Shown here: piece after piece, positions 1-9,100 of the stretch
How the letters are laid out: each line of letters opens with the position of its first letter
Numbering within the stretch: position 1 is the stretch's first letter
NCBI GenBank assembly: GCA_001804815.1
Contig: MHBI01000063.1
Span: forward strand, 1 to 33,589
Direction: 5' to 3'
Length of the DNA stretch: 33,589 nucleotides
Source: Lentisphaerae bacterium GWF2_50_93
GTDB taxonomy: Bacteria; Verrucomicrobiota; Lentisphaeria; Victivallales; GWF2-50-93
Notes under the pieces: model-generated
Databases searched by the model: none
Told to the model about the DNA's origin: nothing
The model's input: the letters and a program-made list of their open reading frames with translations, nothing else
Program-made: the position numbers and the translations under genes

Positions 1-1
1 G

Positions 2-1153
2 AAGACATGGACCGTCTACGAACTTCCCAAAGGCCATATGGGGGGATTTGAGAAACTTGACGGGCACAATAAAGACTGCCTGAAAAGGCCTCCGGCCATC
101 ATTGTCACGCATTTCAGCTACTTCTCATGGTCAGATTCCGGGGCTTTTCTGATTCCGCCGGCAAAAAAAGCTAACGGGAAGCTGATTATTCCGGAACCGG
201 TCCGTCTTTTTGAAGGTGCGCTTGTCGGATCTGTCCATTCTGGCGACGGCAATTTCATGGTCACCAGCGGTGATGATATCATTATTCTCGCCGGATGGTG
301 CCCTGCGCATAAGCCGCCGACGGAACAGGAACTTTCCTCACGGCCTCCGATTCCCCCGGACCATCCCGGTCTCCGGCAGAAGTTCACAAGGAAGACACAC
401 ACCACAATTCAGATGCTGAGCGCCAACGGGGTTCCGGCATTTGCATTCAAATACAATATCCTGTCCGGAAAAATGAGTATACCTGTCTATATCGGATCCG
501 GGGGCGGGGAAATGGACGGTCACAACTGGCCGGCAGTAACCATTGACGGAGATGGATATCTGCATGCATTGATAAACGGCCATCACAACCCGGCAAACTA
601 CGTACGTTCCCTGAAACCGCTGGACATATCCTCTTGGACCGACCCGGAATATATCATGGTGGAAACAGAGCTGCCGAACGTTTCCTATGCAACGTTAAAC
701 TGTGACAAGGCAAACACTCTTCATGCAGTATTCAGAAGCACCAAGGATATCTACAACAACCATCTCGGCTACTACAGGAAACGGCAGGGCCAGCCCTGGG
801 AAAAGGAAAGGACTCTGGTTTCCACCTTCAAAGGCATGTACAATGTCTGGGGGCAGAAAATGACCTTGGATTCAAAGAATGACCGTCTTTTCCTGACCTA
901 CTTCAGCTTGGGAAACATGATGCAGTACGGGAGGGACCAGTACGAATTTCTCGTTTTTCAGCTGCCTGACAGGGAAATGGCTCTTTGCGAAAACATTGGA
1001 GATGTCCGGGCCATCTGGAATTCGGGACCGCCCCCTGCCGGCGACAAGTGGCCGTTCTTCAGGCCTGGCCCTGCGGAACTGACGATCCTGGTTTCAGACG
1101 ACCATGGAGAGACCTGGAGGCTTGCCCTGACACCGGATTTTCAACTTAAATAG
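2..1153 (+). CDS. BNR-repeat (BNR_4-like) protein, 5' end cut by the window
   Basis: The reading frame is open to the left edge (KTWTVYELPKGHMGGF...), so the ATG at position 38 is internal and the gene is 5'-truncated. The visible 383 residues read as a beta-propeller of the BNR_4 kind: VTIDGDGYLHALINGHHNPANYV, a region with LNCDKANTLHAVFR, and a C-terminal VSDDHGETWR, which is an Asp-box (SxDxGxTW-like). Such proteins are usually secreted sialidase-like or polysaccharide-lyase-like propellers, but no catalytic residue can be assigned here. It is followed 112 bp later by another secreted glycan-type gene on the same strand. The family call is fairly sure; the substrate is unknown. Confidence 0.75.
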   Translation, partial: KTWTVYELPKGHMGGFEKLDGHNKDCLKRPPAIIVTHFSYFSWSDSGAFLIPPAKKANGKLIIPEPVRLFEGALVGSVHSGDGNFMVTSGDDIIILAGWCPAHKPPTEQELSSRPPIPPDHPGLRQKFTRKTHTTIQMLSANGVPAFAFKYNILSGKMSIPVYIGSGGGEMDGHNWPAVTIDGDGYLHALINGHHNPANYVRSLKPLDISSWTDPEYIMVETELPNVSYATLNCDKANTLHAVFRSTKDIYNNHLGYYRKRQGQPWEKERTLVSTFKGMYNVWGQKMTLDSKNDRLFLTYFSLGNMMQYGRDQYEFLVFQLPDREMALCENIGDVRAIWNSGPPPAGDKWPFFRPGPAELTILVSDDHGETWRLALTPDFQLK

Positions 1154-1265
1154 ATTCCATAACTGAAACAGGTATTTTGTTTTCAATGTGGCGAGTGCAA
1201 ATCCGAGACTGTTCTGATTGAGAAAATACTTTTCGGACATGCGCTTTTGACAAAGGGCTTAAAAT

Positions 1266-2906
1266 ATGAAGTTTCCCCGAAAAAAATGGATCCCGCTGGC
1301 AATAGCAGTTTTCCTGTCAATTAATTGTTCATTTGCCGACACCTCCTATCCCACTGCGGTTTTATCGAACAATCATCTTAAGGCTGTTGTGTATTTGCCC
1401 GATGTGGAAAAAGGCTACTACCGCAACTCCCGTTTTGACTGGTCGTCAATGATTTCTTCCGTGCAATATCGCGGACACCGTTATTTCGGTGATTGCTCTC
1501 TACCCGGCCCAACCCCGGACATGACCGATCGTGCAAGCGGATTTGCCGAGGAGTTTAAAACTCCCCTCGGCTACGATTCGGCGGCTCCGGGCGATTCCTT
1601 CCTCAAGATCGGAGCCGGCATTTTCAAGCGTATTGACGGGGCCTCCTACGATTTTAGCAGGCAGTACCCGCTGACGAAGCCTGCAATCTGGTCGGTGACG
1701 AAAGGAGACGACTGGATAAGATTTGAAAGCGAGGCGGCCATTCCTCCCTATTCCTACCGCTATGTCAGAAAAGTTTATCTGGACGGCGCCACGATTGTGA
1801 TCGACCATACGCTCCAGAATACAGGACAAGCCGATATTTCCAATAGACACTATTCACACAACTTTATCATAGTCGATGGCATGCCCGTCGGCAAGACATA
1901 TTCAGTGGAATTCAATTTCCATATGCTGACCGGCAACAAAAGGAAGGATATTGTCAAACTTGACGACAACAGGCTGGACTTCATCAGGGCTTTAGTCAAT
2001 GGAGATTTCGTTAATGTCAATCCTGCAGGAATTGCCGATGCCTGCGATAATACCTCCGCCATGGTTTTCAATACCGACAAGAATGCAGGGGTCATCGTCA
2101 ATGCCAAATTTCCGGTTTCCCATTATCTGCTGCACATCAATGAAAAAGCCATATGTCCTGAACCGTTCTTCAATATCAACTTGAAACCGGAATCTTCAAC
2201 CTCCTGGCAGACCAGATACATCTTCTTTACGGGGATTCCGCCTGTATTTGGTAAAAAGGAAATAGATCACAATTCAAAAACGGGCCTGGCATCCATTTCG
2301 ATCGACGGCGCTGAAATGGAGGAATTTATTACAACGAAACGCTCCTACAACATCGTCCTGCTTGCAGGCAGAGATTCCATCCCGAAAATTGACGCATCCG
2401 TACTCTCGGACAACTTTTCCTTCTCGGTCAAACAGGCGGCGTCGCTTAACGGAAAAGCAATTATTTCCCTGAGTTCCCCAAACAGCAAAGAGACGGTGGA
2501 CTACGTATTGAATTTCGTAAAGAGTGCTGTTGCTGCAGTTACTGCAAGTGTAGACAGTGGAAATTCACCTCTCAATACATTGGACAAAGACTTAATGACA
2601 TCCTGGGCCGCCGAAGGTGATGGACGGTGGATCATGTTTGATTTTGGGGAACTTAAATCATTCACTGGAATTGGGATTGCCTGGTTTGCGGGAGACAAGC
2701 GCAAATCGCGCTTTGATATTGAGATCTCCCATGACGGGAAGAACTGGACCCGGATTTTCAGCGGTGAAAGCAGCGGGACAACATCAGAAATTGAACCGTT
2801 GCTTTTCAACGGGAAGAAGAAGGCCAGGTTTATCAGAATAACAGGACATGGCAATGACATGGGTAAATGGAACAACATTGCTGAAACAGTGTTCTATCAA
2901 GAATAG
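1266..2906 (+). CDS. Secreted galactose-mutarotase-like protein with C-terminal F5/8 type C (discoidin) domain
   Basis: 546 residues. A signal peptide is visible at residues 1-24 (KKWIPLAIAVFLSINCSFAD). Residues about 30-340 look like an aldose-1-epimerase/galactose-mutarotase-superfamily beta-sandwich (SNNHLKAVVYLPDVEKGYYR, FDWSSMISSVQYRGHRYFG, and an RHYSHNFIIVDG segment). Residues about 430-546 form an F5/8C (CBM32-like) module: PLNTLDKDLMTSWAAEGDG, WIMFDFGELKSFTGIGIAW, FDIEISHDGKNWTRIFSG and ARFIRITGHGN. The domain order suggests an exported sugar-binding or glycan-processing protein. No confident catalytic assignment is possible. The Shine-Dalgarno sequence is weak (AAAGGGCTT upstream). 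The stop codon overlaps the strong ribosome binding site of the next gene, so the two are probably co-transcribed. Confidence 0.75.
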   Translation: MKFPRKKWIPLAIAVFLSINCSFADTSYPTAVLSNNHLKAVVYLPDVEKGYYRNSRFDWSSMISSVQYRGHRYFGDCSLPGPTPDMTDRASGFAEEFKTPLGYDSAAPGDSFLKIGAGIFKRIDGASYDFSRQYPLTKPAIWSVTKGDDWIRFESEAAIPPYSYRYVRKVYLDGATIVIDHTLQNTGQADISNRHYSHNFIIVDGMPVGKTYSVEFNFHMLTGNKRKDIVKLDDNRLDFIRALVNGDFVNVNPAGIADACDNTSAMVFNTDKNAGVIVNAKFPVSHYLLHINEKAICPEPFFNINLKPESSTSWQTRYIFFTGIPPVFGKKEIDHNSKTGLASISIDGAEMEEFITTKRSYNIVLLAGRDSIPKIDASVLSDNFSFSVKQAASLNGKAIISLSSPNSKETVDYVLNFVKSAVAAVTASVDSGNSPLNTLDKDLMTSWAAEGDGRWIMFDFGELKSFTGIGIAWFAGDKRKSRFDIEISHDGKNWTRIFSGESSGTTSEIEPLLFNGKKKARFIRITGHGNDMGKWNNIAETVFYQE

Positions 2907-2910
2907 GAGG
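2905..2910 (+). promoter_or_regulatory. Strong ribosome binding site overlapping the previous stop codon
   Basis: AGGAGG begins inside the TAG stop codon (2904-2906) of the mutarotase-like gene and lies 5 nt before the ATG at 2916. This fixes the start of the pseudopilin and suggests translational coupling. Confidence 0.8.
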
Positions 2911-2915
2911 TTGCT

Positions 2916-3722
2916 ATGAGAATAACTTATAGAAATACACATCTGCGGGAAAAAGGGGGGCCGCCTTTCACGTTGATTGAGCTTTTAATAGTGATTGCGA
3001 TAATTGCCATCCTCATGGCGATGCTGCTCCCGGCGTTGAAACAGGCGCGTGAAATTGCAAAGAAGGCTTTCTGCATGAACAACCTGAAACAATATGGGCT
3101 ATGCATGGCAATGTACAGTGCTGAAAACAATGAACTTCTACCATGGGCTGTAGTGGTCGATCCTGGCGCAGATCGTTTTATGGATTGGACCTGGGGGGAA
3201 GCTATTTTATGCACCACCCAGTCGCATGTCATTTCAGGAGGAGTTTATAAGATGGTAGGTGTCAGTCATGATCAAGTTGCCTGCCCGTCTGTCCCTGAGG
3301 TAGTTGCAACCGCCAGCAATACAGCCATCGCGACGACTCACAATACAAGACCCCAGTTCAATACCCATTATAACGCAAATTCCAACTTCCTAATGAAACC
3401 TAATACTCCAGGAGCGCGTCAATTTCACTCATATGAGGCACGCGCTCCGGAGGCAATTGTCCTAGTCGGCGAGTCATGGCACTGGGACCAGCAGTTTGGA
3501 CGCCCCGGTCCGGAGAACTTAATGAACGGGATCAGCGCCAGCGGCCGTTATTTTGCTCCATATTTAACCCCGACAGGCAATGTCGCCTGTCCTTTTGGTT
3601 ATGGTGCCAACCATCTGGGTGCAGGGGGAAATTATGTTTTCTTTGATGGACATGCTGATTTCATGAGATACAGCGAATCGATAAGAACTGAAGGCGCCAG
3701 ACTGGTCCACTGGGAAAAATAG
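2916..3722 (+). CDS. Type II secretion/type IV pilin-like protein (prepilin N-terminal methylation domain)
   Basis: 268 residues. A short basic leader is followed by [20 protein letters not shown] and [13 protein letters not shown], the classic prepilin methylation and hydrophobic helix with the Glu at mature position 5. The rest is a small globular domain ending in the [20 protein letters not shown] signature (His followed by a DGH motif) common in pseudopilins of Lentisphaerota, Planctomycetota and Verrucomicrobiota. The residue before the mature Phe is Pro ([10 protein letters not shown]) rather than the Gly expected at a standard prepilin peptidase site. In these phyla such proteins are numerous and often sit next to glycan-degradation genes, as here. 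A role in secretion or surface display is inferred only. Confidence 0.88.
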   Translation: MRITYRNTHLREKGGPPFTLIELLIVIAIIAILMAMLLPALKQAREIAKKAFCMNNLKQYGLCMAMYSAENNELLPWAVVVDPGADRFMDWTWGEAILCTTQSHVISGGVYKMVGVSHDQVACPSVPEVVATASNTAIATTHNTRPQFNTHYNANSNFLMKPNTPGARQFHSYEARAPEAIVLVGESWHWDQQFGRPGPENLMNGISASGRYFAPYLTPTGNVACPFGYGANHLGAGGNYVFFDGHADFMRYSESIRTEGARLVHWEK

Positions 3723-3794
3723 ACTGACAGTTGAAATCGCAGCTGTGCTTGTCGGATGACGAAGATGATGAACAAATAAAAGTATCTAATCAAC

Positions 3795-3800
3795 AGGAGG
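3795..3800 (+). promoter_or_regulatory. Ribosome binding site deciding the SGNH hydrolase start
   Basis: AGGAGG ends directly before a TTG at 3801 and 9 nt before an ATG at 3810. Only the ATG has a workable spacing, so translation is placed at 3810. Confidence 0.7.
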
Positions 3801-3809
3801 TTGATAATT

Positions 3810-4910
3810 ATGCAGGTATATCGTAATTGCCAGCTTCACAATGTAGCTGAGACGGAGCCTGTTGAAGGAGGTGGAGTTTTTCTCCGGAGATTTCCCGGCA
3901 AAATCCGCAATGTACTGAATCCGCTCGGTCAAATGGTGTCGCAGGAGTCGGCAGGAGTCGAACTGCGCTTTATAACTGACGCTAGAAATTTCAGGCTTTC
4001 AGTGGGATCCTTGCCTGCATTTTTTGCGCAATACGAAAACCATCACCAGGATATCTTCATTTTCCGCGGTGCCTTCTTCCATTCCCACCACCGGATTGAA
4101 ACAGGTAAAATCAACCATATCAGCCCGGTGTCCCTGCAGTATGTTGACAGATTTGCGGAAATCGGGCCCGAACACCGTACACAGTCGGGATTTTCGAACC
4201 AGGTATGGCGCGTGATGTTCGGACGTTATCCTGCAATATTTTATGGCATTGAAACTTATGGAGCTGCAATCAGACCTCCGGAAAACCATGAAATCCCCGC
4301 AGTAAAGTGGCTGGCTTATGGCTCCTCAATTACCAATGGGGCTTCTCCAGCAGTCCACCATAATGCATATATATACAATGCCGCCAGAGCTGCCGGAATC
4401 GATGTCTGCAATCAAGGATTGTCAGGTTCATGCCAATGTGAACCGGAAATCACAGATTATTTCTGTTCCCGGAATGACTGGGATATCATCACGTTGGAGA
4501 TCGGCGTCAACATGCGGGGAGAATTCAATCCTGAAAGTTTTCGTGAACGGGCCGGGAACCTGATAAATTCCTTATGCAAGAAGCATCCACAGAATAAAAT
4601 AGCCGTAATCACCATCTTTCCGAACTCAATGACAAAGGGTTTCACTTCTATGCCGAATTCCAACGCCGCAACAACAGAAATTGATTTTTGCAGGATATTG
4701 AGACAAATTGTGAAGAAGAGCAGCTATCCGAATCTTTTCCTTATCGAAGGCAAGGACTTACTTGTTGATTTTGGCGCACTCTCGACCGACCTGATACACC
4801 CGGGAGACTATGGGCACCTTATAATGGGAAAAGCGCTCGGGGAAAAACTTAAAACTATATTAAAAGGGAAAAAGAATCGTAATACCAGGAATAAAAATAA
4901 TAAAACATGA
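3810..4910 (+). CDS. SGNH/GDSL hydrolase (carbohydrate-esterase-like)
   Basis: 366 residues from the ATG favoured by the ribosome binding site. No signal peptide is obvious. Residues about 1-155 form an N-terminal beta-rich domain (LRFITDARNFRLSVGS, HQDIFIFRGAFF), as in two-domain SGNH esterases. The catalytic domain starts with KWLAYGSSITNG (nucleophile Ser near 173, block I). It continues with CNQGLSGSCQC (block II Gly), LEIGVNM (block III Asn) and DLIHPGDYGH (block V Asp327 and His330), so the triad appears complete. Family members deacetylate carbohydrates or act as general esterases. Position beside BNR, F5/8C and a fucosidase-like remnant suggests a glycan substrate (inference). A short in-place duplication (GCAGGAGTCG repeated near 3940-3960) encodes QESAGVE. 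Confidence 0.85.
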   Translation: MQVYRNCQLHNVAETEPVEGGGVFLRRFPGKIRNVLNPLGQMVSQESAGVELRFITDARNFRLSVGSLPAFFAQYENHHQDIFIFRGAFFHSHHRIETGKINHISPVSLQYVDRFAEIGPEHRTQSGFSNQVWRVMFGRYPAIFYGIETYGAAIRPPENHEIPAVKWLAYGSSITNGASPAVHHNAYIYNAARAAGIDVCNQGLSGSCQCEPEITDYFCSRNDWDIITLEIGVNMRGEFNPESFRERAGNLINSLCKKHPQNKIAVITIFPNSMTKGFTSMPNSNAATTEIDFCRILRQIVKKSSYPNLFLIEGKDLLVDFGALSTDLIHPGDYGHLIMGKALGEKLKTILKGKKNRNTRNKNNKT

Positions 4911-4918
4911 AGCTAACA

Positions 4919-5336
4919 TGAAAAAAATAATTCCGTCGGAGAGGCAGCTTGAGTTCAGGACTGGGAATTTGGAATCTTCATCCATTTAGGGATAAGGACG
5001 TTCTGCGAGGGGCACCGTGCCTGGGACGGGAAGTCCTGGCGCCTGCTGAAGATGGACAGGGAAGTTTCGCCTCTTGAGGTCGTCAGCAACGGGCAGCGCA
5101 ATCTTCATGGCGTAAATCCCGGAATTCTGTTCAAGGAGGGAAAGCAGACGGTCCGCATTAACAGTCTTGATGCGGCGCTAGTGGCGCCGGGCAGACCGAG
5201 GATTCTGGAGTTCGACGGTTCGCAGCCTGACATGAAGGGCGGCATGCATTTCTGTCTCTATAACAATATGTATCCGACTAATTTCCCGTTGTGGTTCGAA
5301 GGCGACGCAGTGTTCAGGTTCGAAATAAGAATTTGA
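4919..5336 (+). pseudogene. Chimeric remnant: GH29-like N-terminus joined to another glycosidase C-terminus
   Basis: An ATG at 4919 opens MKKIIPSERQLEFR and stops after 23 codons. From about 4953 a shifted frame continues QDWEFGIFIHLGIRTFCEGH and RAWDGKSW, which resembles the N-terminus of GH29 alpha-L-fucosidase-type proteins (WEFGIFIH-G). One missing base near 4956 restores QLEF-QDWEF. In the same frame, at about 5037, the sequence switches to RLLKMDREVSPLEVVSNGQR and ends with HFCLYNNMYPTNFPLWFEGD and AVFRFEIRI. That end looks like the C-terminus of a DUF5054/GH38-like glycosidase, not a fucosidase. The central few hundred codons of both parents are missing. The best reading is a frameshift plus a large deletion that fused two neighbouring glycosidase genes. 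The family call on the second half is tentative. Confidence 0.6.
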
Positions 5337-5358
5337 TTTACGTTTACAGGAGAAAGTC

Positions 5359-6180
5359 TTATTTCTTCTTTTCCTTTTCCGGAACCTCGGCTCTCTTTTT
5401 AAGAAGTTCAGCCATCTCCTCGGGGGTGATCTCCTCGACCTTGACATTGTCAAAATAATATATCCCTGCCGGCCAGTAGGCATATATCCTGACCTTCATC
5501 TTCTCGACCTTCGGGCTTCGAGCCGTCGGATTGAATCCGATTGAACATGTCTTCCAGTTTTCCTTGTCCGGGTTGTCGGGCACCAGTCTTGTCTGGTATG
5601 CATCGGCATAGTCCTTCCTCACCGGATGGAACAGGAATCCCTTGATCCAGACAATCGGTGATGACGGCCCCTTGAAATCAACTGTAAGCTTGTAGTTCTG
5701 TCCGGGCTTCACATTTATCAGTCCGGAATCCAGCCAGACGCCCTCGTTGCCTCCAATGCAGGCATATTGATCCTTGGAATATACAGGTTCCGGCGGAGTC
5801 GCAGACGGATCCGTCTTGAACTTCTTCATCCAGGCCAGAGCCTGCATCCGGTCCACCCTGGAATCCATCTTCACGATCCGCCCCCTTCCTTCCTCTTTGA
5901 CATAGAAAGAAGTGAGTCCGTTGGCGGCCTCCCAGTTGTCAGGTGTTTTCTCCCCCTTCTCGAACGAACCGTTCTCGATAAGATTCTCATGCTCTGCGGC
6001 AGCAGTAGTAAGGCTGAAGATCATAAATGAAACGGCAAGGATAATGGAAGTAAATGTAAAGACCAAAAACCGGTCATGGCAAGCATGACCCTCCACGCCC
6101 GAAACGGGCGCAAAAATGGAGGGACGCGCTTGCCGCGTCCATAATTTTACTATCATCAATATTATCTTTTCGTATTTCAT
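5359..6180 (-). CDS. Secreted carbohydrate-binding-like protein with palindromic insert in its signal region
   Basis: 273 residues and the last gene of the minus-strand operon. Its ATG lies directly after the TAA of the preceding gene, with GAAGGTG as Shine-Dalgarno inside that gene's end. Residues 1-12 (MKYEKIILMIVK) and 38-62 (FLVFTFTSIILAVSFMIFSL, TTAAA) look like two halves of one signal peptide. They are separated by LWTRQARPSIFAPVSGVEGH-type residues encoded by a three-hairpin repeat. The mature part starts NLIENGSFEKGEKTPDNWE, a CBM4/9-like or galactose-binding-fold opening. It contains LDSGLINVKPGQNYKLTVDF and ends in YYFDNVKVEEI plus a charged tail rich in Lys and Glu. No enzymatic motif is seen. 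A surface-binding accessory role is inferred. Confidence 0.65.
   Translation of the reverse strand: MKYEKIILMIVKLWTRQARPSIFAPVSGVEGHACHDRFLVFTFTSIILAVSFMIFSLTTAAAEHENLIENGSFEKGEKTPDNWEAANGLTSFYVKEEGRGRIVKMDSRVDRMQALAWMKKFKTDPSATPPEPVYSKDQYACIGGNEGVWLDSGLINVKPGQNYKLTVDFKGPSSPIVWIKGFLFHPVRKDYADAYQTRLVPDNPDKENWKTCSIGFNPTARSPKVEKMKVRIYAYWPAGIYYFDNVKVEEITPEEMAELLKKRAEVPEKEKKK
6072..6140 (-). repeat. Three-hairpin palindromic element, copy A (in frame in a gene)
   Basis: Three adjacent stem-loops are visible. GGTCATG/CATGACC (6072-6078 with 6084-6090). CTCCA plus CGCCCG paired with CGGGCG and TGGAG (6091-6121). GGACGCG/CGCGTCC (6122-6128 with 6134-6140). The element is translated without a stop as residues about 14-37 of the host gene. 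Copy B is at 19057-19124 and copy C at 31955-32072 (opposite orientation). Stem sequences differ between copies but pairing is kept. Confidence 0.85.
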
Positions 6181-9100
6181 TTATTCACCTTCAGCGAGCG
6201 ATTTGAAATAAGCCTCGACGGTATCCTCGTAGCCTGACGGCGTGTTTTCCTTCCCGTTGTACTTGAAGAAATTATCCTTTTTCTTCTTGGCGATATTCTT
6301 TTCAACGTCTGATTTCACCGCCTCGTTGACCGCTGTCTTGGCATCTATGAGCGATGAGAGCAGGTCGTCCCGCACCTGCCTGAATTCGAGTCCCTTTCCC
6401 TTTGCATTGTATTTTGACATGAGCTCCATCTTGGATATGGCCTCCTCGAGATCTCCGGTGGGAAGATTCTGGACAGTGAGCTTGCGCAGCAGGGCTTCGG
6501 CCTTCTGCTTCATTTCGACCTGGCCCGGGAAACGCTGCTCAAGATCCCTGTTATTGTCCGGAGTTTTTCCACGGAGTCCCTCATGTCCTATCCCCGACTG
6601 CTTGCCTCCACCAGTAGCACCGCCCTGGGCTGTCTTGGAAGTATCCTTGATCGTACCTTCCTCGAACGGGGATTCCGTGAGGCGCGTCGGCGTATCCCTT
6701 CCACCTTTTCCAACAGCCGTATTTCCGACAAACTGTCCGGATGACTTCCCTGAACGGCCTTCACCTGAACGTCCCTGGACTTCGTTGTTGTTCGGCAGCA
6801 CGTTCCCTGTGATTCCTTTCGCCTGCATGCTGTTGATGTTTCCGTCGCTGACACCCCAGCCCAGCCCCTCGTCCTTATCCCAGGCCGTAGAATTGGTCGA
6901 ATCCTGGCTGTCTTCGCTCATGTCCTTCTCGGATTCGATGAGATCACCGATTATGTCTGTGAGCTCGTTGGGAAGATCGGTCATATTCACGTCCGGCGAT
7001 CCTTCGCCCTGCTCCGCGTTCCATTTGATGTTGTCAGGCGTGTCGGCAAGCCAGCGTTCGAGATTCTGCTCAACCGTCTCCGCCAAACCCGCAGCAGCCT
7101 CCTCGTTCAAAGTAGCAATCTCAATGTTCTCCTTCTTCTTGAGGGCGTCACCTGCCTTCTGCAGTTCCTCGTACATGGCGATGAGCTCCTCAGCCATCTT
7201 TGAATTGGAGAAGTCCTGCCTGCCAAGCTTGGACAGGTCGTTGAAATCTGCCTTGATGAATTTTGAAAGATCAATCTCCTTCGCGGAAAGATCACCCAGA
7301 ACCGCCTCGTCGTTCTTCGTCCAGTCCTCGGGATTCTTCTTGTCGAGCTCCTCGGTCTTCTCCATGATCTTCCTCTGATCCTCCTTGAACTTGTCAAGAT
7401 CCTTCTTCAGTCCCTTGAGCTTGTCAAGAAGGGCCAGGTCCTGGAGCTCCTCCTTTGATTCCTCCTTCTTCGCCTCCATGTCCTTTTTCCCGAGTGCCAT
7501 GAGGTTGAGAAGCTCCTCGAGTTTCGCTATGAGCTGCCCCTGCATCAGGATTATCTTGTTAAGAGTGATCCTTGCATCACCCTTCTTTTCATTGAATGCA
7601 TCCTTGAACTCGCCGAGGATTTCAGTGGATATGCCGTTCTTCACCTGATCGATTCCGGTCTTCATAGCCTCGGTTATCCTGTTGCTTTTCCTGAGTTCGC
7701 CCGCAGTGCTGGAGGCGGATTCGATCAGTTTGTGGACTTCGTTCTGGTTTGAGTCGATCTCGGACAATTCATTCTTTATCTTGATGTTCTTAATTCTTCC
7801 GCCAAGCATGTTCTGGACAGCCTTCTGCTTCTCAAGCGCCTTGATCAGGAACGAATAGAGCTTCCCTTCGGCATCGTTCTTGCTTATTTCCGCCAGGATC
7901 TTCGAATTGTCGACTATATGCACCGTGATCGGGACCTGCGTAATCCCGACATGCCCTCCGGGGAAGTTGTCGGACACCCTTGCCCAGATCCTGTACGTGG
8001 CGTTCGTCGCAAAGACCGCCTTGTCGGCTGTGAGCATCCAGACTTCACGCAGGCTTTTCCTGTTCTGATCATATTTGAACGACTTCAGTATCTTCTCTTC
8101 AGGGGAGGCTTCAATGAATATGTCGATCGTCTTGACGGCGATGTCATCTTCGGCGAGGATCTGGATCGGGATCTTCTCGCCGGGAAGCAGTTCGATGTTC
8201 GTGCTCGTATTGAGGAATCTTATTTCAGGCACCTTATCTTCGACAACCGAGAATTCGGCGGTCCAGGCGTCCTTGTTCTCCAGGCCTCTTTCGTTTTTGA
8301 TATTTGCGCTGAAGACCGTATGCGCGGAAAGCCTATGTTCAAATCCTGATGAATCGGACAGCGGCCTGCCGTTTGCGAAGAAGCTGGCCTTGAGTCCCGA
8401 CGGAAGCACCGAGGAAACTTTCACCAGCGAATCCTTCAGTATCTCGTTGTTCCTCTTCAATTGAGGCAGCGGGTATTCCTTCTCGCCGGAATACTCTGGG
8501 GGTTTCACCATGACCGACAAGTTTTCAAAGCGCGGCTTCCTGACGACTCCTACAGTGAACCATCTGCTCGATTCATGCCTGTTCCTGACGGAATAGACCA
8601 CTGGTGAAGTTATGTTCTTGAGATCCATCGAGAATCCATTGTCTCCCCTCTGCATTTCATATGAGTCAACGGAGTCCTGGTTCTTCACGACAACTGAAAG
8701 ATCCCTTGCCGGCTCCCCTCCCCTGCTAGCAGTCGAAACGATCCTGCATGAATCGCCCTCGATGATCTCGATGTCGCCAGGAGTGACATTGAACTGCGTA
8801 TAGTTGAGCGATGCCAGCTGGGAACAGGGATTGATGAAGCGGAGCAGCGCATTCTGGGCATGCCTGTGGAAGACAGCCGAATAAATCCCGAACACCAGGA
8901 TGGCCAGCAGCAGCAGCCTTGATGCCAGGATGAAATTCCTCGTCTTCGCAACCGACGAGAAACGGAGCTTGACCTTCCTGCATTTCTCTGAAGCCTTGCC
9001 GACAAAAATATTTTTCAGTGAAGGCGGAATTCCATCGTCCTCATTGAAACAGACGGCATTTATTATGCTGTTGTCCTTTATTCCGTGCTCCTTCTCAAAA

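Noticed and set aside
1154..1265. Promoter between the BNR gene and the mutarotase-like gene
   Set aside because: No convincing -35/-10 pair or hairpin could be found in these 112 bp.
5052..5336. Stand-alone 94-residue gene starting at the ATG at 5052
   Set aside because: The frame is continuous upstream with GH29-like sequence and there is no ribosome binding site at 5052; it is the tail of a decayed chimeric gene.
6242..7378. 378-codon open frame on the plus strand
   Set aside because: It is the antisense of the coiled-coil part of the large membrane protein; its Ser/Phe-rich translation mirrors the Lys/Glu/Leu-rich sense strand and has no ribosome binding site or family signal.
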